Assembly (NCBI GenBank): GCA_964030785.1
Contig: OZ034969.1
Span: 71,049,362 to 71,113,361 of the forward strand
Reading direction: 5' to 3'
Origin: Siderastrea siderea
Lineage: Eukaryota > Cnidaria > Anthozoa > Scleractinia > Rhizangiidae
DNA: 64,000 bases
Within the stretch, counting starts at the first letter, position 1. Each line of letters begins with the position of its first letter. Shown here piece after piece: positions 11,062 through 23,500 of this stretch. A program made the position numbers and the translations under genes. A model generated the notes under the pieces. It searched no databases, was not told where the DNA came from, and was given only the letters and a program-made list of their open reading frames with translations.

Positions 11062-13111
11062 GTAAGAATCATTCCAGATTTTTATTACATGGATCGTACC
11101 TTGGAAGGCAGAAGCATTTCTCTCGCGCGCTCTTTAATATTTCTCGCATTATCTCACGCGCAAGCAAAACCTGTAGCACCCGTTGACACAGAATATTGGG
11201 ATCGGAGAACAAACCGGGGCAGAAAATAGATCGAGACAATTAAAAAGTTCAAAGGAGCGGGGGAAATACATAAAATACACAACGAGCAGTTTTACTATTC
11301 TGTTCTGTACGTATTCGAGTGGCAAGTAAAGTGCGCGACAACCCTAAAGAGTCTTTAGTTCACGTTCTCGCAGCTTTTCCGCGTGTCCCTCATCCTTTCA
11401 AGTATGGAAGTGTTTTCAAATCATGTTTGGCTTTTCGCTTAAGGGGAAAGGGAAGTACTTATTCGCCTACGTTTTAACTCGTCCGAAAAAGAGGAACAAG
11501 TCAAGTTAACTTCACTTGGGCGGGTGTGTGGACGAATTTGCATCTGGGATAAACTGCGACCAAATTTATCAAGCGTTCAGCAAAAGACCGTTTTCGCCCA
11601 GCACCAAATAATTTGCTATCGCTGACGCTGAGGTCCGTGTCCCGGAAACTAACTTGAGCGAATCGGCGATAGTTTGGTTGGTTATTGGTATGACAGGTAC
11701 GTTTTTTTTGTGACTTAGTTTCGCATAAAGAAGGTAAAACCATGTATTATCATAGTTAGTATGGTGTTATATTTTCATAAATCAAGAAGAGCATTTGAGA
11801 ACGCGATAAAAATATACGGAAAGCACTCGCCTCAAGTTCGGTTCATGCTTTCTCTGTTTTTGCGAACGTGCTTTATGAATAGCATTCTTGGTTCTGCCTT
11901 CTTTCTACACCTTGTAAGGTAGAGTTGAAGACAAACGCCGAAAACGGAATTGAAACTAGTTCTCAAATGTTTATTTCTTCACATGTTCGTATCAAAATCT
12001 TTTCCCAATTCACTTATCTATAGTTCTTAGTTATAAATTTCTGAATATTCTACCAAAAATTTCTGCAGAAGTTTGTACTCCAAAAACGGTTCTTTGGTCA
12101 GTCCAGTTTCAGTTTTATCTAGTGCGAAACGCACCTCGAAATCTGACCATTCTTTTCTATGCTTTATACCCTGATGACGTATGTCACTTTTTCAGCAGCA
12201 CTTTTTGACACTTTTTGTTATATGATAAGAAGTTATAGAACAACAAGTAGTATTTTTAGAGGAAAAAACAAACAAACAAACCAAAGCTGTTTCCAATACT
12301 TTCGCCGAGTTCTCCCAAACCTCTGACGAGTGTTTCTGCGCGGTCATTAATTTGAAACACGGACGCTTTTTTTTGTATTTTTCTTTGAAATACTACCGAC
12401 AAATAGTATCACGCCCGTTTTGTTTTGCAGTCGATTTCATCGCTGTGTGCGGGCCCCGAAAACGTTTCGGTTCCTGGAAAGCCATTTGTAAAAAACATGA
12501 ACTACACATTCTACAAAGCTGTTTTGAAAACTTTTAACCTATGGCAAAGTTTCATTCTTAGAAACTTCTTTTAGTTTATTTACAAGATACGGTGTGAGTT
12601 TTTACGCCCGATATCGTTCTGAACAGTTTTGGTGCTTTGGGGGCTTTTCTTTTGTGTTGAGTTATCTACAGCCCTTTCATGGGTGTCTAATCTACACTTT
12701 CTGGTGGAACATCTACGGAGTGGCATGAAAAAGAGTATATTTCCATATACTACGCTTCTGGCAGATTTTAAATTGTAGAAGATAGAGGCTTACTGAATTA
12801 GCTCCTTCAGTTCGTATGGGGGATAATTTTTATCGATCTGGTTCTTTCACTGATTTGATTTCTTTTTACGGAAGATTATAAAGCTTTAACTCCAACAGGA
12901 TCGATAAACGTGATACAAATAATTAGCCCCAAGTGTTTCTCCTACACGAACCTCATACGAGTTCAGTGATGTCCACATATTCATGAGACAAAGTGCTTTG
13001 TTACAAAAACAAGTATTCTTTGCCAGATAGGGCTGATCCACTACTTGAACATGCCAGTACTGCTTTGTGGGAATTAGCAATCTTGATGATACATTCATAT
13101 TCATCTCCTAG
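11062..13111. other. Probable intron, no feature recognised
   Basis: This lies between the candidate first exon and the first confident exon of the next gene. Several short open frames occur, but none has splice sites in the needed phase. No repeat with recognisable ends was found. Confidence 0.35.
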
Positions 13112-14858
13112 AAACCGAAAGGACAAACATCCACAAGCACCTGATGGAACGCCTCAAAAATGTACAAAAAACATTGGAGGATAAAGAGATTTCCGTCAAG
13201 AGCTGGCTGCTAAGTGACCAAGCGTTCGAGAAGTTAGGAGAATTAATGTTCCATACCCTGTTGTTCGTCGATGAAGCATCAGAGCCAAGGCAGACTGGTA
13301 TGTTAAGTGGGGGAAAGGGAAGCGGGTGATTGGGGGAAAAGGGCGGGAAAAGAGAGGTGGGAGTCCCAAGGAGGAGGGAATCGGGAGAAATAGCATCCCG
13401 ATATATTTTTCATTTCTATTGGCAGGAAAAGCGCAGAGGGGGTCACGCACCAGGGAAACGGAGAGAACCCAGTCTAAAGAACATCGGATGTTCAGTATAT
13501 TGTATTAGGATTTTGATTCATCGACTGAACTAAAACTTTTTTTAAATTAATGACAGCGTTGATTTTCATTTCATGTTGACAAAGACCTTCGTTTTGAAAC
13601 ATAGAATAAAATGATGTGAACAGTAGGAATACAAAGGAAATGAAAATATGACCATCGCAGTTGTAATCGCAATTTTGGCAACTGCAAATTAAGCCCCAAA
13701 AAATGGTTTTCGGGGCTTCAACGGGATTCCACCCCGTGGCCTCTCCCGTGGCCTTAATTCGCAATTGTTTAAATTGCGATTGCAACTGCGATGGTCACAT
13801 CTTCATTTAATTCACCTTTCGTTTTGCAAGAAAAAAGCCTGTATCGGCTCAGTATAACACATCGAAAATTCACCTTACATTATTGACGATTATTCTAATT
13901 TCTTTTTACCTTAACGTTTTATTTTTAGCTACTGGAGAAACCAAGTCTCGGAAACGGAAGCGGCCATCTCAGGAGCCATCCATGGCTCTGCCTCCTGATG
14001 AAGGCCGCGAGGGTGACAATAAGGAGCCTCCTTCTAGCTTCCTGAGGATATTTCCGCGTCCAGTTTTTGACCCATTCGCCTCTTTGGAGATCGACGACAA
14101 AAAGAAGGAGGCTGCAGACGAACTGGCGGCTCTGATCGGTAAGAAGAATTTTTTTCACAATTGAGCCTCCCGTAAGCCAACACCCATGGTCACACTTTAG
14201 GATTTCATCCACAGACTGAAATAAACAGTATCACAGGAAAGTACTGCTAAGTAGCTTTTAATTCATTTGAATGGTCACACTGTACGATTTCATCCACAAA
14301 CTCAAAAGTTAGAACCACCTTCAGTAAAGCATAATTAAACAGTACCACGGGAACGTACTGCTCAGCAGCTTTCATTTGAATGGTTACACTTTGGGATTTC
14401 ATCCACAAAATCAAAACTTAGAATCAGCTAGTACAGGTAATAAACATTACCGTAGGAAAGTACTGCTCAGTAGCTTTCATTTGAATGCACACATAAGGAT
14501 TTGATCCACAGACTCAAAGCTTAGAATCAGCTTGTACAGCATAATAAACAGCACCACAGGAAAGCACTACTCAGTAGCTTTTATTTGAATGGTCACACTT
14601 TTGGATTTCACCTACAGACTAAGGAGTTATGTACCCGAGATGGATCCCATTTTCAGCTGAGCACTGAAATGAAAGTTCATCTGAACTTTTTTCTTTTCAG
14701 AGATGTACGTTAAAGCCATGGGACAACACCTCCGCCTGGGGCTCTCTCTCCAAGTTCTGCCAGCTCAGATCCCAGAAAACGTCCAGCAAGCTGCCTTTAG
14801 TTTAGTGAAGCTGTGTTTAAAACACACTAGGATTGTTTCAGGAAAAGATTACTTTTAA
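13112..14858 (+). CDS. Unrecognised nuclear-type protein, 3' three exons
   Basis: Three exons join in phase through GT-AG introns: 13112-13297, 13929-14138 and 14701-14858 (TAA at 14856). They give 184 residues with an open 5' end in phase 1. I do not recognise the family. Visible features are an N-terminal helical charged stretch (HLMERLKNVQKTLEDKE), a predicted helix rich in Leu/Phe (FEKLGELMFHTLLFV), a basic cluster KSRKRKRP that would suit a nuclear localisation signal, a Pro/Glu-rich linker, an acidic-basic segment (EIDDKKKEAADEL) and a C-terminal helical region ending GKDYF. The consistent phases and absence of stops argue for a real gene. The upstream exon is unresolved (see 10870-11061), and translation could also start at the internal ATG at 13144. 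AATAAA at 15093-15098 is a plausible polyadenylation signal. Confidence 0.7.
13647..13800. repeat. Short palindromic MITE in an intron
   Basis: The ends ATGACCATCGCAGTTG and, reverse-complemented, ATGTGACCATCGCAGTTG form inverted arms of about 30 bases around a GC-richer core with its own short inverted pair (GGGGCTTCAACGGG and neighbours). The total is about 154 bases. It lies wholly inside the intron between exons 13112-13297 and 13929-14138. Confidence 0.65.
14187..14625. repeat. Tandem repeat of about 105 bp, four to five copies, in an intron
   Basis: The phrases ATGGTCACACT, GGATTTCATCCACA, TTAGAATCAGCT and GGAAAGTACTGCTCAGTAGC recur in the same order from about 14187, 14269, 14379, 14483 and 14588. 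Spacing is about 82, 110, 104 and 105 bases. Copies differ by substitutions and small indels, so this is an ageing minisatellite filling most of the last intron of the unrecognised gene. Confidence 0.8.
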
Positions 14859-16939
14859 TGAAGTCAGAACAGTCCATTATTTAAGCAATTTCCTTTGGTA
14901 GTGTAAAGTCCAGAATTTTTAAAAAAGGTACAGTAACAAACTGAGGTATAAGCGAACGTGTAAAAACGTTTCCATTATAAATCATTTGTTACGTCCAAAC
15001 AAGGAAATTCGATAGCATACTCCTCTGGATTACCAAACAGGCAGGATTGTAAACAATACAATTACTTTTCCTCGGAAGTACTTATTTTAATTAATAAATT
15101 CGTTTTTGCCTAATAATGTTTTCGTGTTCTCTGTCATGTACATTGCAACTCCGGTTTTGGTTGGGTAGGGATATCCTTCTTCTCGCCAGTGAAGGCGTTC
15201 TAGAGGCAAGTATCATTTAGCAAGCTGGGTAGCATTGCGACTTTCATAATTGCCTCTTGAATGCGTAACCTCGAAGGCTACTTCTTCAGTTCCATGGCGC
15301 ATTTATTTTTGAAATGCTTTTATACTTACGTATGTATAGTGAAATCCAATACGTAATGTTCTGATAAAATGTCAGCGAAAATAATTCTCAGTCACGATTC
15401 TCATTGGCTAAGAGCTTTTGGCTAATCCACACTAGGAAAAGGATGTGAGTTAGCAGTAATTGTGCGCTAAGCGTGACCATATAAAGCTGTTGTAAATAAG
15501 CCTTCTCCACAGGCAACTCAAGCGGCCGAATGCGATCCGACAAGCGGGCAGTGGGTAGCCTGTGGTGCAAAGATAGGAGTACGCGCGAGAGGGGAAATTT
15601 CTAACCCTTCTACCCCTCCCTCCCCCATTTTGTTTTTGTTTCCTTAGTCTCTCAGCCTTCACAGAAGATGTTTGCGGAGGTGGCCAGTGGATGATGGGGT
15701 GACGTGTTTTTTCTTGCGCGCTGGGTTCGAGTCGATTTTTTTTTCTGAAACATAGAAGCTAAACAGGCCAAACTGAAATGCTCTGTTCTAAGATAGCCGA
15801 CATTTCAGGCAAAAGGTTTACTTGATTTCATGCCAATGGACATGAAAAACGTCCTTTGATTCATTTATTCAAATAGCCCAATGCTAATTTGTTGCTTCAG
15901 AGTTAAAATAACTCTTCTCTTTCCTCCTAGCCGCCTTGGGGTAAAAATCGTTTTCAAAATAGTCTTAAGAAGTTCATCTCTGCGCAGTTGGGTGTACTTT
16001 CCTTTGTTATAGCATGTTATGCCCAGACATGCTGACTCAACATTTCCATGCAACAACGTTTAACATCTGAATGCGCTTGCCTAGTTCGTGTGCGGCTTTT
16101 TCCCTAGCTCCTCACGGTCAATTTGTCGTGACGTATGACTCGTTTCGGTGACGTATCTGGGACGAACGTTTTCGCTCGGACCACGTGACCCGAAACCGGA
16201 TTGTGCGCCACGTTATCAAATGAGCCACGTTAAATAAGTTTAGCCTCCCTATTGACTAAATGATAAGCTGAATGTCTTTTTAATGAATGACATTGGGTGG
16301 TGCTGAGCAGAGTTTGTTTGCCAACAAATTTGTATTCAACAGAGCTGGATAATGTTGAGGACGTTTGAGCGAGGCCTTCAAGCACTGCCAACTCAGTTTA
16401 AACAAGGGCAAAGGTAGTTTTCTGAAAATTCAGTGATTAATGATAAACAGTGAAAACGCAGTCTTGATACATAAGCCGAGGTGAAGTTTTTGTTTTGACC
16501 GTATAACCGTCACAATTATTATAGTTATTGTAACTAAAGTGTATATATTTTTTCTGCTCAGCCTTTCGATGAATTGAAGATCAGTGTCGTTCAATCGAAA
16601 AGACAGCTAATTCTCCCACGGCATCAGCTTCAAAATTCTCCGAACTTCTTTAGATTAACTAACTTTATTTGAGAGAATTCTCTGATTTTTATGTCACGAT
16701 ATTTTTCCTCTGCATCGCGCGCCCTGTATCCTAACGAGCTGGAAATTAGAACCAGTCCAAATACTGCAAATGTTGAACATTTGACCTTCGTCAATTCCTA
16801 GCTTTGGCTATTTATACCTACCTGTCTATTTCATCAAACAAAAATAATTGAGCTCTGTATTATACGGTTAACTGCCTTTAAGACTGTCAGAGGAATCCAG
16901 TAGTTGCAAATGCCCCTCTTTGCATGGAGATGCCAACTA
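14859..16939. other. 3' UTR and intergenic DNA
   Basis: After the stop at 14858 the AATAAA at 15093-15098 probably ends the transcript. The remainder has no supported gene. Short open frames near 15.4-15.7 kb and 15.9 kb have no recognisable product or splice context. Confidence 0.4.
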
Positions 16940-17605
16940 TTAGGGACCGTTCATTTTCTATGAGGTAGGGGGGGGGGGGCTGGTGGGATTTGAGGGGGGC
17001 TATGCGAAAGAATTTGGCTTCAAAGGGGGGGCCAGCCGAAAAAATATGGTGTGTAAAGAGGGGGGGTCATAAAAAACAATGCCTTTAAGTTTAGTAGTGA
17101 CAGCATCTGTAGTAAAGCAAACAACAGTGCCAGAAGGCCAAAAATAGCGTTTCTAAGGTTCTGAAAACTCAAATTTTCCCGGGGTAAAATGCCCCGGGAC
17201 CCCCCTACTTTATTATACACCCAACGGCAACTCTACCCCACCAACTGTTTCATTACAACTGTTTCTTCAACAGCTAATAACAGTGTCCAAAATAATGCTT
17301 TCAACCGGCATGAATTGTCTGTTTATGTACTTCAGAATAAGGCATTATTATTTTGCTTCTGCAGGGCTTGAGTGTTAACTGATTGACTGTTTAATTTAAG
17401 CTTCATAAGTTTTAGATTATTTACTTTATCACTTTTTCTTGTTTTCTCTTTTTTCTTTGGCGGGGGGGTCATCTCAAATATTTAGAACTACAAGGGGGGC
17501 AGGTAAAAAATTTCTACTGTAGAGGGGGGCTCATTATATTTTACAGGTACTACCCATCAAATCCCACCAGCCCCCCCTACCCCAGAAAAAATGAACAGTC
17601 CCTTA
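16940..17605. repeat. G-rich MITE with TTA target duplication
   Basis: The left end GGGACCGTTCATTTTCTATG runs into a G tract and GCTGGTGGGATTTGA. The right end is its reverse complement (TCAAATCCCACCAGC, C tract, AAAATGAACAGTCCC). Inverted arms are about 45 bases and TTA flanks both ends (16940-16942 and 17603-17605). GGGGGGTC phrases recur internally. It is non-coding and resembles a PIF/Harbinger-type derivative. Confidence 0.7.
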
Positions 17606-20562
17606 TGTAGTGCATTTGCATGAAATGATTGAAATTTGAAATTGAAATTCATGCTTATAATTAAAGTTAACTGAAAAATGTTAATTGTATGCATGCTTTC
17701 GCTTGGTTAACCAAGGGAACAAAAACTATACGAATTTACACCCACTTCACCTTCAAGTTGCGTTTGGAGAGGGTTTAGAGGGTTCGTCCGCTTTTCGTCG
17801 AAAGTTCAGCGTCCGCGTTACTCTTGCGCGTTACTCTAGGATAACTTCAGGTGAGTGTTTTCAGTGTAGTAGGTCCATACTATCAGTTCCTGATAAGGAA
17901 CAATTTAGTGACCTCGATTGGTGTTCATAACAGCGAGAGTCCGCATGCAACAGGGAAAGCTAATTTTTGTCAATTCATCTGTAGAATAATTTCGCAATAA
18001 CTTCAACTCCTCTTCCGAAATAACTAGATTTCCACAGAAGTAAGGCGTCCACAGGAGGAGTTCTCAGAAGATCGTAAATCAATATCTAAGGCTTATAGCT
18101 TTCGCGTGACTTTCATTCTCAGCGAAGCGTCGCTTGTACTGACCAAACCTTTCAAGCACAATTAAACGACTTTACGCCTGAAGTATTGAACGATTTCAAC
18201 GGCTCAAATTTCTGTCTCGATCTCAGAGCTTCCTTATGGGTACCATACTATAATACTGTGCTATATTTAGTATAGTAATCTACAAGTACTGATTATAGTG
18301 CATCGGAGTCCCTTGTCGTTTTCAAATAGTATATTTTTAATCTAAATCGTCTTTCTGTATGCGAACTGAACGGTTTGAACTTCATGTTTTTATGGTGTTC
18401 TCTCAGAACTATTTCCTGTCATAACCACACTTTACACGAATTGCTTGTATTGATATTTGCTTGATGTTTGGCTAATACTTCACTATCGTGATGTTATATT
18501 ACTCAGGGGTGGATGTTTGTATTGCCAGATAATGAGCATTGCTCTGATGTATACATTTTGGCAAGCACTGATGCACGGACTCACTGCGGATCGTTCGACC
18601 GTTATACATTCGCTCGGAAGACCTGATCTCCTCAGAAATTCGGAGGTCATTTTGATGAAATTAAAAACTAGTGAGAATTTTTTTTGGCTTACAGTCGTCA
18701 AACTTTCGTAACTTTGCAAAATTGATTCCAGACATGTCATTTAGAGCACAAAGTAAGGTCAGCTAGCAATTTTGGAAACTGAGCCAACGGCAGCTCTCAG
18801 GAATTCTGGAAATGAGATTAGTTTTCATCCAAAGAATATGTCCAAACAGATCAGCCTGTCTTAGCTTACACAAATATCCATTTGAAAGGCCTTTGAAAGG
18901 CAGAGAAAAGTTCAGCACAACTGAAAGTCACAAACAAATAATGCCATGTTATGTCAAATTTGTATATCTAAAAATCCCTCTTCATTACTGTGTTTATGCG
19001 AGACAACATTAAGTTCGCACAGTTTGTAAGAACATTTGCTAATTTACTCTCAGTCTTAGTATTTGCTGTCTTACGTTACTTGTCTTTAGATGTTCTCAGC
19101 ATTAAATCATAATGTTTTAAATGCACTCCACCAAGGGTAAAATAGTGGATTTGGCGCTACAGACACGCTTTTAGTTTGATAATTTATCAGCCCATATATT
19201 AAGGTCGCTTCATTGCGTTTGAAACTTTTGAGGCTGATTTTTAACCTATTTTAGGTTAGCACCTCAATTTCAGTGATCGAGATTCAATTTCTCTTGACAG
19301 CATCGATACACTGTGAAACATGCACGTGGAAAAAACAAAAAAGGTTGCCTTCAACATCAAAAATAAGTTCCGCGTCCCTAAACACGACTGCCTGGTGTTA
19401 ATGTTAAGGGTCGTTTGGGCGGTAGGCGTCGTTTTAATTAGTACGACAACAAAAGGTGAAGCAATACATGTACTTGAGTTTTGGCTGAAAACATCTAAAA
19501 ATACCGTAACGATGTAGTGACCCACGAAAGTATCTTCCCACAATAAAAACGGGAAATTTCGATGGTTGTTATTCACCCCAAATGCCCAACCATCTGTACG
19601 ATTTTATGGATCGGCTCACACATGTTTTGCCACTGTTTTAGCTACCTTAAAGAAATTCGGCTGAAGAAGCATACACTCAAACGTAACCTCCAAATGCAGC
19701 GATAACAAGCAGCAGTCTTGAAGCCGGTAAAGCAGCCTGCTCACAGAGTCGTCATTTTAAGTACGATCAAAATTGGACTGGTGGTGTGATGGTCGGGGCA
19801 AGAATTGCAATGGTCATGATGGCTTAAACTTAATTTTATGCGAATCTTATGACCAGATGGGAAAATGACGAGGCTTTTCTGCTAAGACAAAGAAGTCCCC
19901 TGGATAAACTAAATTTAAGAAGCCCGTAAAATAGATTTCGCGGGATAAACTAAATTAGGTTACGCTATGTAAACGTCACGAGAAGCAAAAGGCAACAATG
20001 ATGTGTAAAACGAAGCACAAGCTTGCCCTGGAGTACTTACAAAAGCTATTCGCTTCCCGCCACGCAGAATACAATTTGAGAAATTAACCTTGTTAGTAAA
20101 GTCGCTTTCCCCAACAAAACATCAGCTAGTTAAAACGTAGTTTAAGAATGGGGCCCTTCCATGGTCAGAAATAATCTGCCCCGAGTAGTGATCATGAGAG
20201 GGCTGGCTTTCTTAGGCAGTTCAGAGCGAAATAGACCGTATATCTTATAAATCGGATTTTCGCAGGGCAATCTTGTAAAACGATTTTCTTGGGCTTTTTT
20301 TAGCTATGTATTGAGATTTTCGTCTTCAAATAAAGTCAAGAAGTCTTAAGTCACTTGTCACCTGTTGCTATTAGACTATTGAAATAATATTATGCTATCA
20401 TTTATAGATCCATATGTTCATATTTTATATAATTATTGGGACCGAAGTAATTGGCTCTGCTGTTGCGCTCTGCTGTATACTTAATGTATGGCGGCACGTA
20501 AGCTGGCTAATTTCCACTGCAGTTGAATGCAGATATTACCCTCTCTTGTGACCTGATTTCAG
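17606..20562. other. Intergenic region upstream of the first transporter
   Basis: I find no exon, repeat with clear ends, or RNA gene. The AG directly before 20563, preceded by a pyrimidine-containing tract, looks like a splice acceptor, so an untranslated first exon of the transporter may lie within this stretch. It cannot be placed. Confidence 0.35.
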
Positions 20563-23500
20563 AAATGGGTTTGACCGCGGACCAAGTGTTCGAGAAAATC
20601 GGCAGTTTTGGGCGTTACCAGCTCTTTATGCTGATTATCTTCAACATTCTCGAGTGGTTTTGGTTCGGATGGCCAGTCTTAGTTATGACGTTTCTTGCTG
20701 CTGAACCAAGCTGGCGCTGTGTTGGTAACTATGGCAACCACAACCACAGTAACAACACTAGCAACAGCAGTTACAGCAACTCTAGTATCTACAGTAACAG
20801 CACAGGTAACAGGAGTGACGTCATTAGTGTGTGTCCCCTGAGTGGAACCATGGCACCCGGACACAAAAATTACAGCTTTCGTTGTGACATTCCAAGAGAC
20901 GCGTGGGAATTTGTGGATGATTTAACTTCGGTTGTGACAGAGGTAAGTCGAAATACTGGTGAATTCACAGAATACTGGAGTGAGGATTTGAGGTGTGAGG
21001 TTTTCCTTTGGTCTTTCGCACACGTTCTAGGCCTTCATTTTGTGTAGACTAATTAAACAAACCAAGGAGCTTTGTTCGCTGGCTTGTTCACTACCGTCCC
21101 TTTACCGCTTGCAAGGAATCCTCTTGTGTGATCTCCCTCAAAATAAACACGTTTCTCAGGAATATACCCTCCCCTCCACCTCTTCCTATCCTTCCCCGAT
21201 CGGTGGCGGTCATACCTTGGGGTGTGTTACTTCGAGTTCGAAGACCTAACGTATTTCAGAAAAAAACAAAACATCCGTCAGACCTCCATCTTTAGGTTAT
21301 TCCCTTTTGAGGTAAGGATGCCAAAAATCAACACCCTATCTTAAACCAATAAGTAATCCTTCCCCTATTTCAGACCATAGAGTGGTTAAAAAACTCTACC
21401 CCAGCTCAATCATGATCATTCAAAAACGGTATCTTTCGGGTGCCTTATATACCTTTGAAGCGTACATTTAATTTAATCCCCCGAGATCGAGTGATTCATG
21501 AGTTCAGAGCCAAAGACGCGTACATAGTCTGTTAGTAGGGGCCAATCAGAGCATGCGCTTGCTCATATCCTGGGGATCCGGTCCAGAGGTCCGTTTCTCG
21601 AAAGTCCCGGTAACTTTTCGAGCCCGGAAATCTATTTTATGAGCGAAACGTTTACCTTTAAGATTCAATTTTTTTTCTTTTTTTAACGGCTAACAAGTAA
21701 AATTCTAAGTTGACGAAACAAGTCGAGCTGGTTTGTGGGATTAAAGATACACCACCATTCTATAGATTTTGATTTTAAAATATAGCTTCGGGCCCGAAAA
21801 GTTACTGGGACTTTCGAGAAACGGGCCCAAGGTGTTTTTATCGTAGTAAAACATCAACCCGTTCCCGCCCAAGGGTGGGTGTCCTGAAGGAGGCAGTTAC
21901 ACATGTGTTGAGGGGTAAAAACAACGCTGATAATTTTTTGCCATTCTTTTTATTAGTTTGACCTAGTTTGCGACAAAGCCATCTATGGAACTGTCTCCTC
22001 TTCGCTGATCTTCGTCGGTTGGATTTTGGGAGCTATCGTTGTCGGAACGTTAGCCGATAAATTTGGAAGAAAGATCATGGTCTTTTTATTTGGTTTTCTC
22101 TGCGCTCTTTTCAGTCTTCTGTCTGCGTTTCCAAACGTTTACTGGCTGTTTGCACTGTTCCGATTACTTGTTGGGATTGCTATAGGTTTGTATAACCGAC
22201 ATCAGTGTTACCGTATGTTATTTTGTTATTCGTCTACTTTGGTAGAGTCAACTAGTTCGATTTGTCCCCTCCTTAGATTTTTATTTAACGTGCACCGGCA
22301 ATTGTGGCGGATGTTTTCTGCTTGTAAGTATTAAAGCTGTATCTATCGCAGCCGACTCGACTATCACATGGACAAGTAGCTCAGTATTATTAGTCTATAG
22401 TAGTCAAATAAAGTATTGCAAAAAAAAAAAACCGCGATAGTTGGGACGTATTCACCCATTACCCTTCAAAAAAAGCTGGGATTCCTACCCGTCCTTTTTG
22501 TTTTCGATGGAAAGTTCTTTTCCTCCTCTTTAACTAATTGGTCATACATTTTGCTTTTCAGGTGGCGGGGGCATGTGTACCTTTGTCCTGGTAGCTGAAC
22601 TTGTGGGTCCTCGGCACCGAAGCCTCATGGGAACATCTCTTTGGTACTGCTGGACTTTGTCCCTCATCGCCTTGGCAGGAGTCGCATATCTTGTCAGGGA
22701 CTGGAGGAAGTTGTGTATAGTGACTGGGGCTCCAGCATTAGTAGTGGTTGTTTTCTGGTTGTAAGTATCAAACACACGAATCCAGGTGACGATTAAAGGC
22801 CAATTCTGTCATTTTGCTATGACTGTGGCAGCCAAGTTGAGTATCGCGTATAGGAAAGGTGGACAACTAGTCGTTACAGTAGATAAATGATAAAGATCGA
22901 AATTTAATGATAATTAGGTCGTTTTTTCACTTTCCAAAGCTTGCTCATTGCACACCGTGAAGCACATAAAACTTGACATAGCACATCCGTGATTTCAGTT
23001 CAGCGTCCATTATAGCGGCATATAGAAATCATCGATCATAGCGCGTATTTTTCAACATTTTATAAGATAAAAATTGTTCGCTTGCACCTTTCAGCTTTAC
23101 CCCAGAGTCTCTTCGCTGGCTGCTAGTGAAAGGAAAGATGGAGGACGCCGAAAAACTCTACAAGAAAATCGCTCGAGTCAACCGTAAAGAGCTGCCAAAG
23201 GAAGGGCTAGAAATTGACACTGGCACAGACGATAACACGAGGCTCGGGGATATTCGGGATTTGTTTAAATCCCGAAGTCTGGCGAAGACAACGTTGATAT
23301 CGTGGGTTTGTTGGTGAGTGAATGTTTCCCGGGGTGAAGGCTGACTTATACTTCCTTTGCGTGGGATCAAAGTGCATGGTTTTTGGGTCGGTTAAGATGT
23401 TGATCATTTTGCCGTTGTTGAGAAGCGCTGGTGAAGTGCTTAGTTAGTCTCACTTTAATTTCGAGCAGAAATTCGAACGGAAGGCCAGTGAGGATGGTCT

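Noticed and set aside
12352..12537. 61-codon frame as a missing internal exon
   Set aside because: No acceptor and donor in the phase required by the exon at 13112, and the composition is not protein-like.
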